The notes beneath the pieces were generated by a model, which saw nothing but the letters and a program-made list of their open reading frames with translations, did not search any database and had not been told where the DNA came from. Both the position numbers and the translations under genes were made by a program. Positions 13,175 to 18,728 of a stretch of 18,728 bases of DNA are shown one piece after another (positions within the stretch are counted from its first letter, which is position 1; every line of letters begins with the position of its first letter). This DNA comes from Oceanospirillaceae bacterium UBA1126 (GTDB lineage: Bacteria; Pseudomonadota; Gammaproteobacteria; Pseudomonadales; Balneatricaceae), in contig DCAT01000073.1 in assembly GCA_002312935.1 (NCBI GenBank), forward strand, positions 1-18,728, read 5' to 3'.

Positions 13175-13861
13175 TTACTGTGGGCTCAAAGTGGGTGTAA
13201 ATGTGGGGTTAAGTTGTGGGAATGGAAATAAATTAAACCAACTTTTTAGCACTAAAACTAAGCGTATGTCAGCACGTTTGAGCTCAATTTTTTTAGGCAT
13301 AGGTAAACCCGTTACCTTATTATAAGAATGATATGTCACCAGCCAGCCAGCCTGTTCAATCGTGGCTGCCTCACCTTCTAAGTTATAAGTTATTTTTGCT
13401 AGGGTATCAGGTTGTGGGATGCCCCTGACCCAGTACCTTAGCTCTTGCATTGGGAATTGCCAGCCAAATTCTTGTTCAAACAAAGCCTCAATTGATTTCG
13501 CCTCCACTTGGCCTTTACTGCTAGTGGCAACCACAAGGCCTGGAGCGCCTTCTATGTGTAACTGACCGCTCCCCAAAGGGCCATTAATGAGCAAGCTAAA
13601 ATAGGCTGATCTTTGGCGCCAGGTAAGTAACCCAGAGTTGTTTTTATCATCAGTATAAACTGCCATTTTTCCTTCTACATCCCATTGCACAAGCTTTTCT
13701 AATTCGGCTTGTTTGTATGAAAAAGGTGCGTAAGCATGCGATGCTAAAGGTGAGATGTTGTTTGTTGGTACGTTACTGCAGGCGGAGATAGCCAATAAAA
13801 GAAACCCTAAAAAGGTAAATTTTGTAAAATTTTTAAAACGGCTAATCGCTTTGAAATTCAT
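13175..13861 (-). CDS. lolB: Outer-membrane lipoprotein insertion protein LolB
   Basis: The protein has 228 residues. An N-terminal signal with hydrophobic core FTFLGFLLLAISAC ends in the lipobox ISAC with lipidated C28 followed by Ser, which favours outer-membrane sorting. The mature part follows the LolB pattern: WDVEGKMAVYTDDKNNSGLLTWRQ, then the segments FSLLINGPLGSG, LRYWVRGIPQP, GWLVTYHSY and LPMPKKIELKRADIRLVL. LolB receives lipoproteins from LolA and inserts them into the outer membrane. The reading frame overlaps the TPR lipoprotein gene upstream by 20 bp. The C-terminus carries an unusual Pro/Phe/Thr-rich tail of about 20 residues (FNLFPFPQLNPTFTPTLSPQ). ispE, which normally follows, is missing. 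Confidence 0.93.
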   Translation of the reverse strand: MNFKAISRFKNFTKFTFLGFLLLAISACSNVPTNNISPLASHAYAPFSYKQAELEKLVQWDVEGKMAVYTDDKNNSGLLTWRQRSAYFSLLINGPLGSGQLHIEGAPGLVVATSSKGQVEAKSIEALFEQEFGWQFPMQELRYWVRGIPQPDTLAKITYNLEGEAATIEQAGWLVTYHSYNKVTGLPMPKKIELKRADIRLVLVLKSWFNLFPFPQLNPTFTPTLSPQ

Positions 13862-15581
13862 TTTGTGCGTCCAAGATTGCTTGTTTAATAAGGGCGTTAT
13901 CTGGGTCTAGGCTCAGGGCAAGATTCCATGTTTCAAAAGCACTTTCTGTGTCCCCAAGAGCCCATTTTACTGCGCCTAGGTGTGCAGCTATTTCGGCTGC
14001 TGGCATTATATCATAGGCCTTGGTGAGCAAGATTAGAGATTGTCGCAGGTGTCCTAAGCGGTAGCTAACCCAGCCCAGGCTATCAATAATGGCTGCGTTT
14101 TCTGGGTCTAATGCGAGGGCCTTGCGAATTAATAATTCAGCGCGTTCTAAATTTATGCCCTGTTCGGCATAAGAATAGCCTAGGGCGTTGAGTGCATTAA
14201 TGTGATTGGGTTCTATATCAATAATGCGCTGCAACATTGCCTCTGTGGTATTAAATTGGTGAAGGGATTGCGCTAATAGGGCGTAGCCGTAAAGCAGGGG
14301 AATATTATTAGGGTGTTGCACTAGAGCATCTTGATATGACGATATGGCATATTCAATTTCGCCGATGTCTTGTAAATATTGAACCTCTAGGGAGAAAATC
14401 TCTGCGGTTAAGTCCTCATTTTGATGGCGCAACTGATGAAAATAAGCCTTTCTTTGATCCTTATCAGGTTTTTCTAGGTCCAGCAGTAATGTGAAAGCAT
14501 TTAACCGGTCTTCACCTTTTCTAACTTGCTGTAAATAACTTAATGCTTGTTCTGGTAAATCCTGTTGCAAGGCGCTGAGGCCCATATAGTAATAAGCGCT
14601 ATGGCTGTCTGGATTTAGTTTGACAACCTTTTTTAGGTGTCTATATGCCTGTGAATATTGATGATCCTCATAGGCTAAAAGGCCAGCAGAATATCGGTAG
14701 CGAAGGTTTTCAGGATTGCGGCGAGTTAGCTCATTAAAATAGTCGTATGCGTGCGCATATTCCGCCAGTAGTGTAAGCACTTGAGCGTGCAGGGTAACCA
14801 AGTGCCGCGGTGCCTCTTGCAATGGTTGGGTATATTGGGACAAGTAGGTGTCTGCAGCCTGAGTTTGTTGATTTGCGAGTAATAGTTCTCCATAAACAAC
14901 TTGAGCTTGAAGAAAGTGTGCATCCTGAGCCAACGCTTTGTTGATATAAATAATGGCTTTATCGGTCTGGCCTGCATTTCTTTCTAGCAAGGCGATGGCG
15001 TACAGCAGGTGTTTTTGGTTTGGGTAGGTGTCTAGCCATGACTCAAACGTTCGTTTTAACTTTACTTGGAGTGCCGGCGCTTTATTAACACTTAAGCTGG
15101 CAACATAGGGTAGGCCAGCACCACCACCACGCTTAAGTTCTTCTTCTAAGGCGAATGTCGCTTGATCAAATTGGTGGGTAAGGCTCGCTGCCTGAGCCAT
15201 ATACTGCCAAGGTAATGGGTCTTCGGGGGCCAGTTGGCTCCAAAGAAGGCTTGATTTTTCCAGTAATTCCGGGCTTTGAGAAAATTGAGCGGAGTAGGTG
15301 GCGCGCTTTGCTGTGCCGATATCTTGAGTAGATTTGGCTGCGGCAAGAAGGTGTAGGGTCGCTTCTTTGTTATCACCTCGTTGTAGTGAAAATTCGCCGA
15401 TTAAGAGGTGAGATAAATCTTTACTGGTTAGGTTTTCAATACGGTCAGGTTGGGGTTGATCACTTTTTTTTCCATCAGTGCTACAGCTCAAAATTAAGGT
15501 GCAGGCAATGACTACGCTAAGATAACGAAGGCGGAACCAGTGGTTATTGAGGCCGGTATGAAGCGATAATTTTGGTGACAA
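13842..15581 (-). CDS. TPR-repeat outer-membrane lipoprotein (PA4667-like)
   Basis: The protein has 579 residues. A signal peptide (about 18-32, YLSVVIACTLILS) ends at C33 with Ser at +2, an outer-membrane-type lipoprotein. From about residue 45 the protein is a chain of tetratricopeptide repeats. The clearest are at about 290-350 (AGLLAYEDHQYSQAYRHL) and 425-575 (NALGYSYAEQGINLERAELL, DSLGWVSYRLGHL, LGAVKWALGDTESA). It corresponds to the large TPR protein between hemA and lolB in Pseudomonas. A scaffold or lipoprotein/BAM-type role is possible, but its function is not established. The start is TTG at 15581 with no good Shine-Dalgarno sequence. An in-frame stop lies just upstream and no ATG precedes the signal core, so the exact start is uncertain. 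Confidence 0.9.
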   Translation of the reverse strand: MSPKLSLHTGLNNHWFRLRYLSVVIACTLILSCSTDGKKSDQPQPDRIENLTSKDLSHLLIGEFSLQRGDNKEATLHLLAAAKSTQDIGTAKRATYSAQFSQSPELLEKSSLLWSQLAPEDPLPWQYMAQAASLTHQFDQATFALEEELKRGGGAGLPYVASLSVNKAPALQVKLKRTFESWLDTYPNQKHLLYAIALLERNAGQTDKAIIYINKALAQDAHFLQAQVVYGELLLANQQTQAADTYLSQYTQPLQEAPRHLVTLHAQVLTLLAEYAHAYDYFNELTRRNPENLRYRYSAGLLAYEDHQYSQAYRHLKKVVKLNPDSHSAYYYMGLSALQQDLPEQALSYLQQVRKGEDRLNAFTLLLDLEKPDKDQRKAYFHQLRHQNEDLTAEIFSLEVQYLQDIGEIEYAISSYQDALVQHPNNIPLLYGYALLAQSLHQFNTTEAMLQRIIDIEPNHINALNALGYSYAEQGINLERAELLIRKALALDPENAAIIDSLGWVSYRLGHLRQSLILLTKAYDIMPAAEIAAHLGAVKWALGDTESAFETWNLALSLDPDNALIKQAILDAQNEFQSD

Positions 15582-15614
15582 GGTCAGGGGTCTTTAATAA
15601 TGCAATAATTATGG

Positions 15615-15642
15615 AGTGTAACAAATAGAGGCCTTTGCACAA
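15615..15642 (-). promoter_or_regulatory. Possible promoter of the TPR lipoprotein-lolB operon
   Basis: On the minus strand -10 TACACT (15620-15615) is preceded by TG one base away (extended -10). A poor -35 TTGTGC (15642-15637) sits 16 bases upstream. Transcription would start near 15607, leaving about 26 bases to the TTG start. Confidence 0.3.
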
Positions 15643-15729
15643 TACCAACGGCACAGTAAATTAGTTAAATTTTATGGCTTAACGGTGAGTTATCGACCAA
15701 TAGCTGTCGAGTTAGCACCACAGTTGGCT

Positions 15730-15809
15730 ATGGAGGCGGTTAAGTTTCGGGTATAATAACGACTTTAATAGCGCTTCTTAATTGTTTGGTACCTGCAGAC
15801 CACCTCCAT
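15730..15809 (+). repeat. Inverted repeat upstream of and covering the hemA start codon
   Basis: ATGGAGGCGGT (15730-15740) is complementary to ACCACCTCCAT (15799-15809) with one mismatch. The right arm ends in the first two bases of the hemA ATG. If an RNA starts upstream of 15730, the arms could pair and hide the start codon. The right arm also contains ACCTCC, the same sequence as the anti-Shine-Dalgarno end of 16S rRNA. Confidence 0.45.
15752..15757 (+). promoter_or_regulatory. Consensus -10 box likely serving hemA
   Basis: TATAAT matches the -10 consensus exactly, 50 bases before the hemA ATG. No good -35 element lies 16-18 bases upstream; TTGGCT at 15724 is too far away. Transcription would start near 15764. 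The promoter may need an activator or may be weak. Confidence 0.4.
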
Positions 15810-17085
15810 GACCTTGTTTGTATTTGGCATTAACCACACCACAGCCCCTATCGACGTGCGCGAAAAGCTAGCCTTTGCGCCAGAAATAACTGCGTCTGCT
15901 CTCCAGCAGCTAGTAAGCCAAACTGCGATATCAGAAGCGGCCATTTTATCTACATGTAACCGCACAGAAGTTTATGGCAGACTGCCCGTAGACCCGAAAC
16001 AATCAGAAGAGTGTAATTTAGTAGTGGCTCAATGGCTGGCTAATTTTCACCAAGTGGCGCTAGATCAAGTGCAACATCATAGTTATTTTCAGCAGGCTGA
16101 CCAAGCTGTAAAACACATGATGCGAGTGGCCAGTGGATTAGATTCTATGGTGCTGGGTGAGCCGCAAATACTGGGCCAGTTGAAATCTAGCTTCTCTGTT
16201 GCCCGGCAGGAAAAAACGGCCACAAGCCATTTGATACGTATGTTTCAAAGCGCCTTTAACATGGCTAAGTATGTCCGCACCCATACGGCTATTGGTGAGA
16301 ACCCAGTATCCGTCGCCTTCGCTGCTGTGACAATGGCAAAACAAATTTTTGCTCGTCTGGAAGATCAGTCAGCTTTGCTCATTGGTGCAGGTGAGACCAT
16401 AGAGCTAGTAGCTCGGCATTTACATGATGCTGGTGTTAAAAAAATCATCGTGGCCAATCGGACCTTGGCACGCGCTGAAGATTTGGCACTTGAATTTAAC
16501 GCTCAAGCCATTTTGCTGTCTGATATTCCAGACCACTTAGCGGTTGCTGATATTGTTATTTCGTCCACTGCAAGTCAATTACCTATATTAGGTAAAGGTG
16601 CAGTTGAGCGGGCCCTCAGGCAGCGTAAACACAAACTGATGTTTATGGTAGATATTGCAGTGCCTCGCGATATTGAAGCCGAAGTTGATGAGCTAGATGA
16701 CGTCTATTTATTTACTGTTGATGATTTAAAAGATGTCATAGATGAAGGCATGCGTTCTCGACAAGAAGCTGCAAAAACTGCCGAAGTTATGATTGAAGAA
16801 GGCCTTGTCACCTACTTGGAATCTGAACGTTCCTTAGATGCTGTTGGCAGTATCCGAGGTTACCGGCAAAGTATGGAAGCGTTGCGAGATGATGAACTAG
16901 ACCGTGCTATGGCTAAGCTAGCCAAGGGTGAGGACGCTCAGGTTGTAATGCAGCGACTTGCCCGAGATCTTACCAATAAAATGATGCATGCGCCCACAGT
17001 GCAATTAAAGAAAGCCAGTGCGTTAGGCGATGACCAAAGCCTAGCGTTATTGCAAACCATGTTTGACTTGAACAAAACCTTATGA
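15808..17085 (+). CDS. hemA: Glutamyl-tRNA reductase
   Basis: A 425-residue enzyme reducing Glu-tRNA to glutamate-1-semialdehyde, the first step of C5-pathway tetrapyrrole synthesis. The catalytic C50 lies in LSTCNRTEVYG. The substrate domain shows GINHTTAPIDVREKLAF (7-23) and the signature ASGLDSMVLGEPQILGQ (108-124). The NADPH domain has LIGAGETIELVARHL (191-205) and ANRTLARAEDLA. The C-terminal dimerisation helix spans about 320-420. No Shine-Dalgarno sequence precedes the ATG; the leader is pyrimidine-rich (ACCACCTCC). The N-terminus matches the family, so the start is secure. It overlaps prfA by 4 bp, the conserved hemA-prfA-prmC order. Confidence 0.97.
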   Translation: MTLFVFGINHTTAPIDVREKLAFAPEITASALQQLVSQTAISEAAILSTCNRTEVYGRLPVDPKQSEECNLVVAQWLANFHQVALDQVQHHSYFQQADQAVKHMMRVASGLDSMVLGEPQILGQLKSSFSVARQEKTATSHLIRMFQSAFNMAKYVRTHTAIGENPVSVAFAAVTMAKQIFARLEDQSALLIGAGETIELVARHLHDAGVKKIIVANRTLARAEDLALEFNAQAILLSDIPDHLAVADIVISSTASQLPILGKGAVERALRQRKHKLMFMVDIAVPRDIEAEVDELDDVYLFTVDDLKDVIDEGMRSRQEAAKTAEVMIEEGLVTYLESERSLDAVGSIRGYRQSMEALRDDELDRAMAKLAKGEDAQVVMQRLARDLTNKMMHAPTVQLKKASALGDDQSLALLQTMFDLNKTL

Positions 17086-18173
17086 AAGCCTCAATACTTA
17101 GTAAATTAGAACGCTTACAGGATCGCTACGAAGAGCTAGAAGCCCTATTGGGCGTCGCTGAAGTGATCATGGATCAAGATAAATTTCGGGCTTATTCAAA
17201 AGAATATGCAGAGCTTGAAGATGTAGTAAAAAATTATGGACAATACGTTCAGTTGCAAGCCGACATGGAGGAAGCTCAGTTAATGCTGGCTGAAGATGAC
17301 GCTGAAATGAAAGCCATGGCGGAAGAAGAAATTCTTGATGGCAAGAAACGTCAAGCAGAATTAGAATTAGACTTGCAAAAGCTTCTGCTGCCAAAAGACC
17401 CAAACGATGGACACAATACTTTTGTAGAAATTCGTGCCGGTACTGGCGGTGATGAAGCTGCTATTTTTGCTGGAGACCTCTACCGCATGTACACACGCTA
17501 TGCCGAAAACATGGGTTGGAAGGTAGAAATTGTCAGTCAGAATGAAGGCGAGCATGGTGGCTATCGTGAAATAATTACCCGAATGGTAGGCAATGATGTT
17601 TACTCGCGGCTAAAATTTGAGTCGGGTGCTCACCGAGTGCAGCGAGTTCCAGAAACGGAATCTCAAGGCCGTATACATACGTCCGCCTGCACTGTAGCTG
17701 TGATGCCAGAAGTTGATTCGGTGGATGATGTCGATATTAATAAAGGTGATTTGCGCATTGATACGTTCCGGGCGTCTGGTGCTGGTGGCCAGCACGTTAA
17801 TAAAACGGACTCGGCTATTCGCATCACTCACTTGCCAACTGGCACGGTAGTAGAGTGTCAAGATGAGCGCTCACAACACAAGAACAAAGCTCGGGCAATG
17901 TCTCTGTTAGCATCCAGGCTCTTGTCCAGCGCCCAAGAAGTCGTTGCTGCAGAGCAAGCAGATGCCCGCAAGAGTTTAGTGGGCAGTGGTGACCGATCTG
18001 AGCGTATTCGTACCTACAATTATCCTCAGGGCCGAGTCACAGATCATCGTATCAATCTGACACTTTATAAGCTGGCCGATATTATGGAAGGTGATGTGAA
18101 TTGTATTATCGAACCGTTAAGCAATGAGCATCAGGCTAATCTATTGGCCTCGTTAGCAGAAAATGAAGGCTAA
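17082..18173 (+). CDS. prfA: Peptide chain release factor 1
   Basis: A 363-residue class I release factor recognising UAA and UAG. The stop-codon reading motif is P190-E-T192, the PxT form of RF1, in HRVQRVPETESQGRIHTSA. The catalytic GGQ lies at 235-237 (GAGGQHVNKTDSA). The N-terminal coiled domain (about 1-110) and domain 2 (RAGTGGDEAAIFAGDLYRMY) are complete. Its start overlaps the hemA stop (ATGA) and its end overlaps the prmC start by 11 bp. prmC methylates the Gln of GGQ, so enzyme and substrate are encoded side by side. Confidence 0.98.
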   Translation: MKASILSKLERLQDRYEELEALLGVAEVIMDQDKFRAYSKEYAELEDVVKNYGQYVQLQADMEEAQLMLAEDDAEMKAMAEEEILDGKKRQAELELDLQKLLLPKDPNDGHNTFVEIRAGTGGDEAAIFAGDLYRMYTRYAENMGWKVEIVSQNEGEHGGYREIITRMVGNDVYSRLKFESGAHRVQRVPETESQGRIHTSACTVAVMPEVDSVDDVDINKGDLRIDTFRASGAGGQHVNKTDSAIRITHLPTGTVVECQDERSQHKNKARAMSLLASRLLSSAQEVVAAEQADARKSLVGSGDRSERIRTYNYPQGRVTDHRINLTLYKLADIMEGDVNCIIEPLSNEHQANLLASLAENEG

Positions 18174-18728
18174 TTCCTCCTCAAGCCCTCAACCCAACCT
18201 CTGCTCAAATTATACTTGGCAGCAGGCCACCGTTTGGGCTAAGGAAACCCTTAAGAAGTCTTCAGAGGCAACCGATAGTGCTCGATTAGATGCTGAGTTA
18301 CTGCTGTGTTATGTGCTATCTATTACCCAGGCTAGCCTCTACGCTTGGCCAGACAAACTGGTGATGAAACCACAGTGGCAGCGCTTTGAATACCTGGTGT
18401 TGGAGCGCTGTGTGGGTAGACCTGTTGCTCACTTGCTCGGGCGACAGGGTTTTTGGACGTTAGATTTACAAATAGATGCCTCTACCCTAATTCCTCGTCC
18501 AGAAACAGAATTGCTAGTAGAAGTTGTGCTTGATCTAAACTTGCCAACGCAGGCTAGAGTAATAGATCTGGGCACTGGTAGTGGCGCAATTGCTCTGGCT
18601 TTAGCTAGTGAACACCCCCACTGGAGCGTTACAGGTGTGGATCAATCACCAGAGGCAGTCAATCTGGCTAAAATTAACGCCCACAGATGTGACTTAGAGC
18701 GAGTGAATTTCTGCCGGGGTAACTGGGC
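18163..18728 (+). CDS. prmC: RF1/RF2 glutamine N5-methyltransferase PrmC (HemK), partial (C-terminus off the right edge)
   Basis: About 188 N-terminal residues are present from the ATG at 18163; the rest lies beyond the window. The N-terminal helical domain that binds the release factor reads YTWQQATVWAKETL, DSARLDAELLLCYVL and RCVGRPVAHLLGRQGFW. The family signature TLIPRPETE and the S-adenosylmethionine site VIDLGTGSGAIALALA follow. The NPPY catalytic motif is expected just past the edge. The start overlaps the prfA end by 11 bp, so it depends on coupled translation. Serine-rich residues at the N-terminus (NSSSSPQPN) are a small extension; GTG or later starts are possible but less likely. 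Confidence 0.95.
   Translation, partial: MKANSSSSPQPNLCSNYTWQQATVWAKETLKKSSEATDSARLDAELLLCYVLSITQASLYAWPDKLVMKPQWQRFEYLVLERCVGRPVAHLLGRQGFWTLDLQIDASTLIPRPETELLVEVVLDLNLPTQARVIDLGTGSGAIALALASEHPHWSVTGVDQSPEAVNLAKINAHRCDLERVNFCRGNW

Noticed and set aside
17649..17657. PET instead of PAT in the RF1 stop-codon reading motif as a possible altered specificity
   Set aside because: PxT with Glu in the middle is common in RF1 proteins, for example in Bacillus; it is normal variation.
1..18728. Insertion sequences, prophage, CRISPR arrays or defence genes
   Set aside because: I saw no transposase, integrase, regularly spaced repeats or foreign-looking gene block; the gene content is conserved chromosomal.

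Overview
The window is an ordinary-looking stretch of chromosome from a gammaproteobacterium with moderate GC. It is probably a marine relative of Pseudomonas or the Cellvibrionales. I infer this from protein character and from gene order: the block prmC-prfA-hemA / TPR lipoprotein-lolB / tRNA-Gln-prs-rplY-pth-ychF / tRNA-Met follows the order I know from Pseudomonas. The species cannot be fixed from this sequence.

Region 1 (1-4679, minus strand) is a tight operon of six genes. In transcription order it encodes a renalase-like flavoprotein, a DUF523-DUF1722 fusion, an NTF2-like small protein, a short-chain dehydrogenase, a second flavoprotein of the amine-oxidase type (COG2907) and the start of a DUF1365 protein that runs off the left edge. 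Such sets usually sit next to a cyclopropane or methyl fatty-acid synthase. In other bacteria they belong to light or singlet-oxygen responses, including furan fatty acid formation.

Region 2 (4680-4796) is a divergent control region. It holds a perfect 16-bp inverted repeat with two TGTACA boxes. Each box can act as the -35 element of one of two interpenetrating, oppositely directed promoters. The rightward promoter leads into region 3 (4797-7760): a MerR/LitR-type regulator with a decayed B12 site, a TIGR01777 epimerase-like protein and a small CbiX-type chelatase. A DUF2986 micro-protein and a hotdog thioesterase follow. I read regions 1-3 as a light- or photo-oxidation-responsive membrane-lipid module controlled by a B12-independent LitR protein.

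Region 4 (7786-9258) holds a cytosolic M14 carboxypeptidase on the minus strand and a 339-base non-coding stretch. That stretch has hairpins and a terminator-like end on the plus strand.

Region 5 (9259-15581, minus strand) holds housekeeping genes: tRNA-Gln(UUG), tRNA-Met(CAU), ychF, pth, rplY, prs, a second identical tRNA-Gln, lolB and a TPR lipoprotein. Both tRNA transcription units have good sigma-70 promoters. ispE, normally found between lolB and prs, is absent here.

Region 6 (15582-18728, plus strand) is hemA-prfA-prmC with overlapping reading frames. It covers tetrapyrrole entry, release factor 1 and the methyltransferase that modifies RF1. prmC is cut by the right edge.
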